This document shows, in pieces, positions 29,849 through 38,480 of a stretch of 64,000 bases of DNA; within the stretch, counting starts at the first letter, position 1, and the number at the start of each line of letters is the position of its first letter. This DNA is from Litorihabitans aurantiacus (GTDB lineage Bacteria; Actinomycetota; Actinomycetes; Actinomycetales; Beutenbergiaceae). The stretch spans positions 2,914,001-2,978,000 of the forward strand of contig NZ_BSUM01000001.1 of NCBI RefSeq assembly GCF_030161595.1, read 5' to 3'. The notes under the pieces are model-generated. The model had not been told where the DNA came from. It made no database searches and saw only the letters and a list, made by a program, of their open reading frames with translations. A program made the position numbers and the translations under genes.

Positions 29849-29972
29849 ACGACGTCCGACCGGCGCACCGCAGGCACACGCTGGCGGCACCAGACGCCGC
29901 AGCAAGCTCCGAGGCGGACCCCACGGGCCCCGCAGCGGAATGGAGGGCTACTCGCCGGTACTAGCCCTGCCT

Positions 29973-30002
29973 GAACGGCCCCGTCGATCGACGGGGCCGT
30001 TC
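29973..30002. terminator. Perfect 30-bp palindromic hairpin (terminator)
   Basis: The stem GAACGGCCCCGTCGA is followed at once by its exact complement, giving a 30-bp perfect palindrome. It lies 125 bp after the membrane-protein stop and 57 bp beyond the SdpI-like gene's stop, so it can serve both convergent genes. No T tract follows. Confidence 0.75.
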
Positions 30003-30058
30003 GGCACACCTGGACACGTCCCGCACCGTACGCATCGTGCGCACGGGAATCGGCCCGG

Positions 30059-30418
30059 TCAGTCCGCCGCGTCCCGGGCGGCGACAACGCCGACTCGCGC
30101 TCCATACAGCACGAAGCCGAGGATCGCAGCGGTGGAGACGAGCAGACCGATCAGCACGGCGGGCATCGGTACGGGGACGAGGGCGACGAGGCCGCCGACG
30201 ATGCAGGCGGCCCCGCCGTAGATCGTCGGTCGCCGAGCGCGGACGTGCGCCGCTCGCCACGCCTCCTCGGAGGCGAGCGTGGCGGCAACACGGATGCCGG
30301 CCACCTGGTTCCGCTTCAGTCGGCCGGCGGCCGCGGCATCCGCTGTCCAGATCAGGAGGAGCCCCGCCCCCGTCATCACGAACGCGAGGACGCCTCGAGC
30401 GCCCCACTCCTCCGCCAT
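30059..30418 (-). CDS. SdpI/YhfL-like membrane protein
   Basis: 119 aa from the ATG at 30418 (MAEEWGARGVL). Hydrophobic helices lie at about residues 9-30, 66-84 and 88-110. The segment LKRNQVAGIRVAATLASEEAWRAAH between the first two is the SdpI-family signature, seen in the immunity protein against the SdpC toxin and in many uncharacterised relatives. No toxin gene is next to it, so an immunity role is unproven. It is 40 bp upstream-adjacent to nothing; the exporter gene lies 49 bp beyond its 5' end on the same strand. Confidence 0.7.
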   Translation of the reverse strand: MAEEWGARGVLAFVMTGAGLLLIWTADAAAAGRLKRNQVAGIRVAATLASEEAWRAAHVRARRPTIYGGAACIVGGLVALVPVPMPAVLIGLLVSTAAILGFVLYGARVGVVAARDAAD

Positions 30419-30467
30419 GCCTCTCAACGTAGCTCGGTCGCGCGGAGCGCGCCCAGGTCCCACCGCG

Positions 30468-31094
30468 TCAGTGCCCACCCCGCAGCCCGAGCAGCAGGCT
30501 CAGCGCGATCGCGACCATCACGACGGCGACGCCGACGTCGAGCACGCGCCACGCCGTCGGGCGCGCGAACACCGGGCGCAGGAGCCGCGCGCCGAACCCG
30601 AGCGCAGCGAACCACGCGACGCTCGCGACCACGGCGCCGCCGGCGAAGGCCCACGGGGCGCTCGAGGCCGCGGCCACGGTGCCCAGCAGCACGACCGTGT
30701 CGAGGTAGACGTGCGGGTTCAGCCAGGTCAGCGCGAGCGCCGTCAGGGAGACGCCCCGGCGTCCGGCACGGCCAGCGCGACCCGCCCCCTCGCCGTCGGC
30801 CACGAGCGCCTGCGGCCGCAGCGCCCGCCGCGCGGCGCCGAACCCGTAGACCAGCAGCACCGCCGCCCCCGCGATCGTCACGCCGACGAGCACCCCGCGG
30901 TGGCTCTGCACCACCGCCCCGACCCCGGCGGCACCGAGCGCGATGAGCACCGCGTCGCTCGCGGCGCAGATCGCGACGACGAGCCCCACGTGCTCGCGGC
31001 GCAGGCCCTGGCGCAGCACGAAGGCGTTCTGCGCACCGATGGCGATGATGAGGCCGAGGCCGAAGGCGAGCCCGGAGAGCGCTGTCGTGATCAC
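30468..31094 (-). CDS. lysE: LysE/ArgO-type basic amino acid exporter
   Basis: 208 aa from the GTG at 31094. Five to six hydrophobic helices fill the chain. The N-terminal GLGLIIAIGAQNAFVLRQGLRREH and TWLNPHVYLDTVVLLG are the LysE/ArgO family signatures. It would export L-lysine and/or L-arginine across the membrane. The divergent lysG-like regulator begins 86 bp away, as in Corynebacterium, where LysG activates lysE when basic amino acids accumulate. Confidence 0.9.
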   Translation of the reverse strand: MITTALSGLAFGLGLIIAIGAQNAFVLRQGLRREHVGLVVAICAASDAVLIALGAAGVGAVVQSHRGVLVGVTIAGAAVLLVYGFGAARRALRPQALVADGEGAGRAGRAGRRGVSLTALALTWLNPHVYLDTVVLLGTVAAASSAPWAFAGGAVVASVAWFAALGFGARLLRPVFARPTAWRVLDVGVAVVMVAIALSLLLGLRGGH

Positions 31095-31122
31095 GGACGT
31101 CGACGCTAGGCACCACCGACAC

Positions 31123-31167
31123 CGAACACCAGCGAATGTTCCTGACGATGCTGAAGCAGCGCTTCAG
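31123..31167. promoter_or_regulatory. lysE-lysG intergenic region with two operator-like palindromes
   Basis: GAACACCAGCGAATGTTC (31123-31140) has 5-bp inverted ends, and CTGAAGCAGCGCTTCAG (31151-31167) is a perfect 7-bp inverted repeat with a 3-bp centre. Both are the size of LysR-type binding sites and lie between the divergent start codons. Binding by the LysG-like protein is inferred. Confidence 0.55.
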
Positions 31168-31180
31168 GTAGCGTCCTGCC

Positions 31181-32076
31181 GTGGACTGGGACCTGCCGCA
31201 GCTGCGCGCACTCGCCGCCGCCGTCGACCACGGCAGCCTCGACGCGGCGGCCCGCGCCCTGCACGTCACACCGTCCGCCGTGAGCCAGCGCATCCGCGCC
31301 CTGGAGCAGCACGCCGGCGCCGTCCTGATCCGTCGCACCCGGCCCGTCGCCCCGACCGACGCCGGCGCCGCCGTCCTGCGGCTCGCGCGCCAGATCGACG
31401 CCCTCGCGCGCGACGTCGAGACCGACCTCTCCGCCGACGGCGCGCCCCCCGCCTCCGCATCGCCGTCAACGCCGACTCGCTCGCGACCTGGGTGCTGCCG
31501 GCGTTGGCACCTCTGGCCGCGCGAGCGAGGGTCGAGCTCCTGCGCGCCGACCAGGACCGCACGGCCGACCTCCTGCGCGACGGCAGCGTGATGGGAGCCG
31601 TCACGAGCGAGGCCGCGCCCGTGCAGGGCTGCACGAGCCGGCCACTCGGGACGATGCGCTACCACCCGGTCGCCTCGCCGGCCTTCATCGAGCGGTGGTT
31701 CACCGGCGGCGTCACGCGCGAGGCGCTCGGGCGCGCGCCCGTGGTGGTGTTCGACGACGCGGACGCCCTGCAGCACGCGGCCCTGCGCGACCGCGGCGTG
31801 ACGGCGACGCCACCCCACCACGTCGTGCCCGCGTCGACGCAGTTCGCCGACGCGGTGGCGCTGTCCTACGGCTGGGGCATGCTGCCCGAGCATCAGATCC
31901 GCGAGCACGGCGCGAGCCTCGTGCGGCTCGACCGCAGCGGTCGGTGGCGCGCCGACGTCGCGCTGCACTGGCAGCAGTGGGGTCTGCGGACGCCGACGCT
32001 CGACGCCGCCGCGGACCTGCTGCGAGCGGCGGCCGCCGAGGCGCTGCGGCGCACCCCGGCGGAGCCGCGCACCTGA
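31181..32076 (+). CDS. lysG: LysR-family regulator, LysG/ArgP type (apparent frameshift)
   Basis: GTG start at 31181. The N-terminal winged helix is clear (LPQLRALAAAVDHGSLDAAARALHVTPSAVSQRIRALE). The frame breaks at a C6 run (31445-31450); one more C joins it to RLRIAVNADSLATWVLPAL, the start of the effector domain. That domain continues to 32076 with MRYHPVASPAFIERWF and SYGWGMLPEHQI, which are typical of the LysG/ArgP group. Restored length is about 298 aa. It should sense lysine or arginine and control the divergent exporter gene. Confidence 0.88.
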
Positions 32077-32077
32077 C

Positions 32078-32643
32078 TCAGCCGGCCGCGGCCGTCCGGT
32101 CGGCGCCGGTCGAGCGGTCCAGCACCCCGAGGCCGCCGTCGAGCGCCGCGGTCAGCCGCTGGAGCATCTCGGCGACGACCAGCCGGTCGTGGGCCGGCAT
32201 CGCGCGCACCACGCCGTCGACCCCCGCATCACCGCGTCGCCGCCCGGCCCCGCGGCGCGCACGACGACGTCCGTCACCACCAGCCGCAGCGACCGCCGGT
32301 CCTCCGGGTGCGGCTCGCGACGCACGTACCCCCGGCGCTCGAGGCGGTCGACGAGGCCGCTGACCGACGCGTCAGTCATGCCGAGCGCGAGCGCGAGCTC
32401 GCGCTGCCGGACGTCGTGACCGTCGCGTGCAGCCAGCAGGAGGTGCCGCACGGCCGCGGTGTCGCCGTCACTCAGTCCCAGGACGTCACCGAGACGCGCC
32501 AGCGCAGCGGTCTCGGCCTCCCGGTAGCGCCGCAGCAGCGTGAGGACGGCGACGGCGTCCGGGCGCTCGCCGCGGCCGTACCAGTACGGCGCCGCGGCCG
32601 TCGCCGACGGCCGCCGAGCGGCTTCGGAACTCGTCCTGGACAT
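32078..32643 (-). CDS. MarR-family transcriptional regulator (apparent frameshift)
   Basis: ATG at 32643. The winged helix spans about residues 45-115: RQRELALALGMTDASVSGLVDRLERRGYVRREPHPEDRRSLRLVVT is a textbook MarR DNA-binding region. After VRAAGPGGDAVMRG the frame goes wrong at a C5 run (32221-32225). With one base restored the protein continues as VDGVVRAMPAHDRLVVAEML and ends at 32078, about 188 aa. It is convergent with lysG (1 bp apart) and divergent from the unknown gene at 32738; a palindrome lies in that gap. Confidence 0.85.
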
Positions 32644-32666
32644 CTCCGACCCCTCATGTAGTGTTG

Positions 32667-32677
32667 CTAACAGTTAG
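32667..32677. promoter_or_regulatory. Palindrome between the MarR gene and its divergent neighbour
   Basis: CTAACAGTTAG is a perfect palindrome in an AT-richer patch, 24-34 bp upstream of the MarR start codon. It is a reasonable autoregulatory operator for the MarR protein and could also control the divergent genes at 32738-33907. Function is inferred from position. Confidence 0.5.
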
Positions 32678-32737
32678 ACCAGCGAAGTGTTGCCACCGAG
32701 GCTACGCCGACCGGACAGGAAGCACCAGGAACCCGTC

Positions 32738-33334
32738 ATGACCACCACCCCCGCAGCCCTCGCCGCCGACACCGTCGCGGACGCGACCGGCACGACGCCC
32801 CCGGACCACACCGCCGCCGTCGAGGTCCTCGCCTCGCAGCAGAGCGTCAGCAGCCCGGTCGCCCTCTCGGCGACCGCGCCGCCTCCCGGCACCACCACCG
32901 CGACCATCGCGGTCGGCGCCGTCCCCGTCCTCGACGAGACGATCTCCGTCGAGGAGCCCCGGCCGGAGCCCGACGTCGACATGGAGATCGACCTCACCGA
33001 CGTCATGGCGAAGCGGGCCGTCGACGCCGACGCCGCCCGGTTTGCCCACCCCAGCGCCTGGCGCTCCCGCGCCGACGCCGCCGTGCGCCGCGAGGAGGAG
33101 GTCCTGCGGGCGACCACGATCATCCGCTCGGCCTCGATCGTCGTGGAGGGGCCGCCGACGGCGCTCGTCCTGCGCGTCGAGTGCGAGATGGCCAGCGAGG
33201 CGGTTCCGCTCGAGGTGATGCGTCACCTCAACGACGAGCTCCCGCTGCGACTGGCCGACGCCGTCGGGCACCCGCTCCCGGAGCGTCACCTCGAGCTGAC
33301 CATCGCGCACCACACCGCGACCGACGCCGCCTGA
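32738..33334 (+). CDS. Protein of unknown function, divergent from marR
   Basis: 198 aa from the ATG at 32738, with AGGA upstream. The first 85 residues are Ala/Thr/Pro-rich and probably disordered. The acidic segment EEPRPEPDVDMEIDLTDVMAKRAVD follows. The C-terminal part looks folded: WRSRADAAVRREEEVLRATTIIRSASIVVEG, then VLRVECEMASEAVPLEVMRHLNDELPLRLADAVGHPLPERHLELTIAHH. No transmembrane segment is seen and no family is recognised. The next gene follows after 39 bp on the same strand, so the two are likely co-transcribed and perhaps controlled by the MarR protein. Confidence 0.65.
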   Translation: MTTTPAALAADTVADATGTTPPDHTAAVEVLASQQSVSSPVALSATAPPPGTTTATIAVGAVPVLDETISVEEPRPEPDVDMEIDLTDVMAKRAVDADAARFAHPSAWRSRADAAVRREEEVLRATTIIRSASIVVEGPPTALVLRVECEMASEAVPLEVMRHLNDELPLRLADAVGHPLPERHLELTIAHHTATDAA

Positions 33335-33373
33335 CACCCCACCCCGAACCGAACCACCAGACCGGAGAGACCG

Positions 33374-33907
33374 ATGCGCGCACAGCCCACCCGGACCCTG
33401 CTCAGCCCGTCGACGACCGGGACCCGCACCGCCGCGGTACCGACACACTCGAACACGCGCATTGCCGCGGTGCCCGTCACGACCACGGCCCACCGGCAGC
33501 TCGCGCCCGCCGAGCTCTTCGAGCGTCTGGCCAAGCACGGCACGCTCGGCAAGCGCCTCGGTCGCCTCCTCGGCGTCACGACGACGTGGGCCACCACGCG
33601 CTGGATCGCCGGCACCGAGCGCGGCACGGTGCGCCCGACGTTCCACATCCGCGTGCCGAGCCCCTGCCCGGGCCGCGAGGCCGGCGAGCTCGTCACCGAG
33701 CGGCTGCAGCGCCACGGGTGGGGCTGGCGCCTCATCGCCGACGGCGAGTACTTCCGTGTGGACGCCCGGCGCGAGGGTCACACGCTCACGATCACGGCCC
33801 GCGCGAACGTCGTCACCTTCACCGTGACCGGTGCGCCGCTGGCCATCGGCCCGACGCAGGCCCGCCTGCTGCTCGCCGGTGTCTACGAGGACGACGCCCC
33901 GGCCTGA
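33374..33907 (+). CDS. Protein of unknown function, second gene of a MarR-linked pair
   Basis: 177 aa from the ATG at 33374, with GGAGAG upstream. After a Thr/Ser-rich start of about 35 residues there is a basic helix (AELFERLAKHGTLGKRLGRLLG). A beta-rich domain follows (VRPTFHIRVPSPCPG, GWGWRLIADGEYFRVDARREGHTLTITARANVVTFTVTG). I see no signal peptide, membrane helix or enzyme motif. It converges on the DUF3806-like gene with 21 bp between stops. Confidence 0.65.
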   Translation: MRAQPTRTLLSPSTTGTRTAAVPTHSNTRIAAVPVTTTAHRQLAPAELFERLAKHGTLGKRLGRLLGVTTTWATTRWIAGTERGTVRPTFHIRVPSPCPGREAGELVTERLQRHGWGWRLIADGEYFRVDARREGHTLTITARANVVTFTVTGAPLAIGPTQARLLLAGVYEDDAPA

Positions 33908-33928
33908 CCGGCCGCCGCCGCGCCGGGA

Positions 33929-34390
33929 TCAGCTCACGTCCGGCGTCGCACCCCCGAGGGCGACGGCGTGCTCCGCCGCCTGCTGCACGAGGAACCGGAC
34001 GTCGACGTCGCGACCCTCCTCCACCCGCTTGCTGACCATCGTCACCGGGTAGAGGGCGGCCCCGGGTGCGACGGCGAGACCGGGCGTCGCGCCCCACTCG
34101 TCGTGCACAACTACCCACGGCACGCCGAGGATCGAGGCGAGGACGTCCCCGAGGACGACGCCCAGGGCCTGCAGCTTGACCGTCTCGTCCGCGCCGATGC
34201 CGTCGCGCAGCAGCGCCTCGACGACCGAGAGCCGCACGCCGTCGTCGGCGAGGTCGAGATCACCGCCCGGACCGCTGACCGACGCCGCCACCCAGGCACG
34301 CATGCCGTCGAGCATCGCCGCCCACTCGCCGTCGAGCGGGTGGAAGGTCACCGGCGGTGGAGCCGCTTCCCGTTCTCCTTCGTGAGACAT
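33929..34390 (-). CDS. DUF3806-like protein
   Basis: 153 aa from the ATG at 34390. The central part reads SVVEALLRDGIGADETVKLQALGVVLGDVLASILGVPWVVVHDEWGATPGLAV, followed by LYPVTMVSKRVEEGRDVDV, resembling DUF3806 proteins, which are small soluble proteins of unknown role. It is transcribed away from the spore-photoproduct-lyase-like gene, with 87 bp between the starts. Confidence 0.65.
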   Translation of the reverse strand: MSHEGEREAAPPPVTFHPLDGEWAAMLDGMRAWVAASVSGPGGDLDLADDGVRLSVVEALLRDGIGADETVKLQALGVVLGDVLASILGVPWVVVHDEWGATPGLAVAPGAALYPVTMVSKRVEEGRDVDVRFLVQQAAEHAVALGGATPDVS

Positions 34391-34477
34391 CCCGACCCTT
34401 CCGTCGCCTGCGGTCCGGCGACCATCGTGCCCGGGCGGACGACGCACGATGTCGGTGGTCGGGGCGACGATGGGGTG

Positions 34478-35572
34478 ATGCCTGCTCCCGCCGCGGCCAC
34501 CACCGCCTCGACGCCCCCGACGATCCTCGACGTCACGCGGATCTACGCCGAGCGCGCCGCGATGTACTCGCCGCGGGGGCAGGAGATCCTCTCCCGGTGG
34601 CCCGACGCCGAGATCGTCCCCGTCGAGAGCCACTGGCGCATCCCCGAGCTGCACGGCGACGAGACGAACGTGCGGCGCTGGGTGCGCATCAAGCGCGAGG
34701 CGCTCGTGCTCGGCGAGAAGAAGGCGCTGAGCGTCCGTCCGAACGGGCGGTCGGCGGACTTCATCGCGCCCTCGAGCGCGAACGGCTGCGCGATGGCGTG
34801 CGCCTACTGCTACGTGCCGCGCCGCAAGGGGTACAGCAACCCCATCACGGTCTTCACGAACATCGACCAGATCCGGGGCTCGATCGCCCGGCACGCCGCG
34901 CGCCAGGGCCCGAAGGCGGAGCCCAACCAGTGCGACCCGACCGACTGGGTCTACGACATCGGCGAGAACAGCGACTGCAGCGTCGACGCGCTCGTGAGCG
35001 ACAACGTCGCCGACCTCGTCGACCTGTTCGGCCGGACGCCGGGCGCGAAGGCCAGCTTCGCCACGAAGTGGGTGAACCGCGACCTGCTCGATCTCGACCC
35101 GCGCGGCGGCACGCGCGTGCGCTTCTCGCTGATGCCGGCCGCGATGGCGAAGCTCGTCGACATCCGGACCGCGCCGATCCCGGAGCGACTCGCCGCGATC
35201 AACGACTTCGTCGAGGCCGGGTACGAGGTGCACCTCAACTTCTCCCCCGTCATCGTGGCCGACGGGTGGCTCGAGGCCTGGGCCGAGCTCCTGGACCAGC
35301 TCGACGCCGCCACGAGCGCCCGCACCAAGGCCCAGCTCGCGTGCGAGGTCATCTTCCTCACGCACAACGAGCAGCTCCACGAGGTCAACCTCGGCTGGCA
35401 CCCGCGCGCGGAGGACGTGCTGTGGCGGCCCGACCTCCAGGAGGAGAAGGTGTCCCAGAACGGTGCGACCAACGTGCGCTACCGGTGGCAGGACAAGCAG
35501 CGCCACGTGGCGCAGCTGCTGGACCTGCTCGCCCGCCGCGCACCGTGGTGCCCCGTGCGCTACGCGTTCTGA
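34478..35572 (+). CDS. Spore photoproduct lyase-like radical SAM protein
   Basis: 364 aa from the ATG at 34478. The radical-SAM cluster motif is ANGCAMACAYCYVPRRKGY near residue 105, CX3CX2C with the extended Tyr-rich context of SplB. TNIDQIRGSIARH and CEVIFLTHNEQLHEVNLGW also match the SPL family. SplB repairs the 5-thyminyl-5,6-dihydrothymine UV lesion in Bacillus spores. Members in non-sporulating actinobacteria are common but uncharacterised, so a DNA-repair role is inferred. No sporulation gene is nearby. A hairpin at 35609-35640 probably terminates it. Confidence 0.85.
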   Translation: MPAPAAATTASTPPTILDVTRIYAERAAMYSPRGQEILSRWPDAEIVPVESHWRIPELHGDETNVRRWVRIKREALVLGEKKALSVRPNGRSADFIAPSSANGCAMACAYCYVPRRKGYSNPITVFTNIDQIRGSIARHAARQGPKAEPNQCDPTDWVYDIGENSDCSVDALVSDNVADLVDLFGRTPGAKASFATKWVNRDLLDLDPRGGTRVRFSLMPAAMAKLVDIRTAPIPERLAAINDFVEAGYEVHLNFSPVIVADGWLEAWAELLDQLDAATSARTKAQLACEVIFLTHNEQLHEVNLGWHPRAEDVLWRPDLQEEKVSQNGATNVRYRWQDKQRHVAQLLDLLARRAPWCPVRYAF

Positions 35573-35608
35573 CCTGCGCCGCCCGGGCCCGCGCGGCGGC
35601 GTGCACTA

Positions 35609-35640
35609 GGGGCCGCCACCGCCCCCGCGGTGACGGCCCC
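35609..35640 (+). terminator. Hairpin after the SPL-like gene
   Basis: The arms 35609-35622 and 35627-35640 pair with one mismatch around a CCCC loop, 37 bp after the stop codon. It has no T tract. The rest of 35573-35968 (396 bp without a gene) holds only this hairpin and the iron box at 35874-35893. Confidence 0.6.
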
Positions 35641-35873
35641 TCGCCGTGCGTCGCCCTGCTCCCCCTGCGGGGCAGGATCGGGTGCGCCCCTCCCGCGCCA
35701 CCCCCGGTGGCACCGGAGCTCCGTGACCGCGTCATCCCCCTGCTGCGACGCGGACCAGGATCAACCCGACACCTACCTCGACGGGCGAGCGCTGCCGATA
35801 TGACGCCGCGACCCGTGTGATCCGCGTCACACCAAGGCGGTCGCTTCGCGAGACGAGGACGACACCGGGCCTT

Positions 35874-35893
35874 AGGTGAGGCTAGCCTCACCT
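35874..35893. promoter_or_regulatory. DtxR/IdeR-type iron box
   Basis: AGGTGAGGCTAGCCTCACCT is a perfect 20-bp palindrome. With the preceding TT it fits the actinobacterial iron-box consensus TWAGGTWAGSCTWACCTWA at 16 of 19 positions. It ends 75 bp before the start codon of the SLH/HtaA-like surface protein, so that gene is probably repressed when iron is plentiful. Confidence 0.75.
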
Positions 35894-35968
35894 GGCCGAC
35901 GCACTCGTCGGCGACCACCCCGCGCCGACCACGTCCCGCGTCCCGTCGGCGCGCGCCCCTGGAGAACC

Positions 35969-38428
35969 ATGAGACGACGCACCACCGCGCACCGGACGGC
36001 TGCCCTCGCCGTCGGCGTGCTGAGCCTGACCGCGGTCCTCGCGGCCGCACCCGCGGGTGCGGCGCCGGCCGACGCGGCACCCGCCGCAGCGGCACCCGCC
36101 GCGCACACCCTGACCCGGACCGTCGAGGCCGGCGGCATCACCCGCAGCCAGGCGCTCGACGCCGCCGCCGGGCGCCTGTACCTCCCGATCGACCGCGGCG
36201 AGCTGACGCCCGGTGCCGTGACCTGGATCGACGCCGCGACCGGTGAGCCCTCCGGCGTCACGATCGAGCTGACCTCGGCCGAGCCGTCGCTCCTCGCGGT
36301 GAACGCCGACCGCGGCGAGCTGTACGTGAGCCACTACCGCGACGGCGTCGTGAGCGTGGTCGACACCGCCACCGGCACGCTGGAGGGCACCATCAGCGGC
36401 GCGCCGAGGACGCCCGTCAGCCTCGACGTCGACCCCACGACCGGCGACGTCTACGCGACCGGTGACACCGTCGTCGTCATCGACCCCGAGACGCGCACCG
36501 CGGGCGCCCCCGTGGCGGTCACGACCCAGCGCTACCCGCTGGTCAAGGACGCCGTGTTCGACGACGACCGCCGCGTGCTGTGGGTCGCCGAGGGCCGCGG
36601 CAACGTCATCACCGCCGTCAGCGCCGTCACGGGCGCCTGGGTCTCCTCGCTCGCCATCCCCGTGGGCTCGTTCAGCTACGACGGCGAGCGGCTCGGCGGG
36701 CGGGCGGCCGCGCTCGCCGTCGACGAGGAGCTCGGTCACCTCTACGCGGCGGTCGCCCCGACCCTCAGCGACACCTGGGACGACAACCGACTCATCACGA
36801 TCGACACCACCAGCGGCCTGCACCTCGGCTCGCCGATCACCCTGGGCGAGACGACCCGCGAGATCGCGGTCAACCCCGTCACGCACGAGGTCTACGCCGC
36901 CAACGGCTTCTCCAACACCCTCGGCGTCGTCAGCCCCGCCACCTGGAGCGTCAGCGAGACCCTCGACTTCACGGCGGCGGGCGTCACGTCCGGCACCGGG
37001 GCCGCCGAGGCGAACGTCTGGTCCGTCGTGGCCGCGCCGACCGGGACGCGCGCCTTCGTCACGCACCCCTACCGCACGGCGCGCACGAGCGTCGTCGACC
37101 GCACCGGCGACGTCCCCGCCGTGACGCCGCTCGCCCCCGCTCCCGGGCAGGTCGAGCCGCCCGAGCCCGAGCAGCCGGTCAACCCGGCCTGGCCCGGACC
37201 CGAGGCCACCGCCTCCCCCGCCCCGCTGGGCGCCTCGGCGCTGGAGGGCGCCACGCTCGCCTGGTCGGTGTCGGACTACGCGAGCGAGTGGACCGCCACG
37301 TCCTACGACGACGTCGCGCGCGCCTCGGACGGCACGTTCGCCTTCACCGGTGGCACGGGCTGGCAGGACCCGGCGACGGGTGCGACCCGCGTGAGCTGGT
37401 CCGACGGGTTCCGCCTGCACCCCTACCCGGGGCTCGCGCCCGACGTCACCCTGACGTTCGGCAACCCGACGCTGAGCGTCGACGGCGACGGCTCCGGCGA
37501 CCTCGTCATGGACGTCGCCTGGACCGTCTCGCCCACCGTCACCAGCGACGGCTACGCCCGCGTGCAGGTCGCGACGTTCGCCCCGGGCGAGGCGGGCGTG
37601 GCCGCCGACGGGACGGTCACGTTCACGCGCTCCCCGGAGTACGCCGGCCGGTCCTGGACGGCCCCCGACGGCCGCGTCCTCCCGGACGCGTTCCCGGGCG
37701 AGCTGCTCGACCACCTCGCACCCGACGTGCGGCCGTGGTTCTACGCCAGCGGGTCGAGCCTGGACGCGACGAAGGTCCCCACGCCCGTCACCGCGACGTG
37801 GGGCGCCCCCGCACCCCTGACCTTCGCGGACGTCCCGGCCGGGATGCCGTTCGCGGAGGAGATCGGCTGGCTCGCCGAGCGCCGCGTGACGACCGGCTGG
37901 GTCCTGCCCGACGGCACGCGCGAGTTCCGCCCGGTGACGCCGGTGGCGCGCGACGCGATGGCCGCGTTCCTCTACCGCCTGGCCGGACGCCCGGCGCACG
38001 AGGCGCCGACGACCTCACCCTTCGTCGACGTCGCCCCGGGCGACCAGTTCTACGACGAGATCACCTGGCTGTACGAGGCCGAGATCTCGACCGGCTGGGT
38101 CGGCCAGGACGGCGCCCGCGAGTTCCGACCGCTCGCCCCCGTGGCGCGCGACGCGATGGCGGCGTTCCTGTTCCGGTTCGCCGGCGTGAACGACGGCACC
38201 GCCGACGGCGAGACCTACGCGACCCCGGCGACGAGCCGCTTCGCCGACGTCACGCCCGGGACGCAGTTCTTCACCGAGATGTCGTGGCTGGCCGACCGCG
38301 GGATCTCGACGGGCTGGCCCCAGGAGGACGGCCCGGCGCTCTTCGGCCCGCTGCGCGACGTCAACCGCGACGCGATGGCGGCGTTCATGTACCGGCTCGC
38401 GACCAGCGACGTGAGCTCGGACGCCTGA
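35969..38428 (+). CDS. Secreted surface protein: beta-propeller, HtaA-like domain and three SLH repeats
   Basis: 819 aa from the ATG at 35969 (GGAG 5 bp upstream). A signal peptide is clear: MRRRTTAHRT, then a hydrophobic core ending AAPAGA. Residues about 45-390 are YncE-like propeller repeats (GRLYLPIDRG, GELYVSHYRDG, TGDVYATGD, HEVYAANGFSNT). Residues about 430-610 start LEGATLAWSVSDYASEW and follow the pattern of HtaA haem-transport-associated domains. The end has three S-layer homology units, each with FADV/FVDV...ITWL...STGW...RDAMAAFLYR, which anchor proteins to cell-wall polymers. With the upstream iron box this suggests a role in haem or iron capture at the surface. The HtaA assignment is by pattern only. 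Confidence 0.82.
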   Translation: MRRRTTAHRTAALAVGVLSLTAVLAAAPAGAAPADAAPAAAAPAAHTLTRTVEAGGITRSQALDAAAGRLYLPIDRGELTPGAVTWIDAATGEPSGVTIELTSAEPSLLAVNADRGELYVSHYRDGVVSVVDTATGTLEGTISGAPRTPVSLDVDPTTGDVYATGDTVVVIDPETRTAGAPVAVTTQRYPLVKDAVFDDDRRVLWVAEGRGNVITAVSAVTGAWVSSLAIPVGSFSYDGERLGGRAAALAVDEELGHLYAAVAPTLSDTWDDNRLITIDTTSGLHLGSPITLGETTREIAVNPVTHEVYAANGFSNTLGVVSPATWSVSETLDFTAAGVTSGTGAAEANVWSVVAAPTGTRAFVTHPYRTARTSVVDRTGDVPAVTPLAPAPGQVEPPEPEQPVNPAWPGPEATASPAPLGASALEGATLAWSVSDYASEWTATSYDDVARASDGTFAFTGGTGWQDPATGATRVSWSDGFRLHPYPGLAPDVTLTFGNPTLSVDGDGSGDLVMDVAWTVSPTVTSDGYARVQVATFAPGEAGVAADGTVTFTRSPEYAGRSWTAPDGRVLPDAFPGELLDHLAPDVRPWFYASGSSLDATKVPTPVTATWGAPAPLTFADVPAGMPFAEEIGWLAERRVTTGWVLPDGTREFRPVTPVARDAMAAFLYRLAGRPAHEAPTTSPFVDVAPGDQFYDEITWLYEAEISTGWVGQDGAREFRPLAPVARDAMAAFLFRFAGVNDGTADGETYATPATSRFADVTPGTQFFTEMSWLADRGISTGWPQEDGPALFGPLRDVNRDAMAAFMYRLATSDVSSDA

Positions 38429-38444
38429 GTCCGGTACTCGCACG

Positions 38445-38463
38445 GCGCCCGGACCCCGGGCGC
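38445..38463. terminator. Hairpin between the SLH protein gene and gnd
   Basis: GCGCCCGG and CCGGGCGC (8-bp stem, 3-nt loop) lie 17 bp after the SLH-protein stop. A second inverted repeat near 38467-38499 overlaps the gnd stop. Both genes converge here. Confidence 0.6.
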
Positions 38464-38480
38464 ACGGAGCCCGTCGGCGT

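Noticed and set aside
29850-29972. A tRNA or small RNA before the 30-bp palindrome.
   Set aside because: No cloverleaf or T-loop consensus could be built; the stretch is unremarkable apart from the terminator.
30059-30418. A toxin-immunity pair based on the SdpI-like protein.
   Set aside because: No SdpC-like toxin or processing genes are next to it; SdpI-like proteins are common without them.
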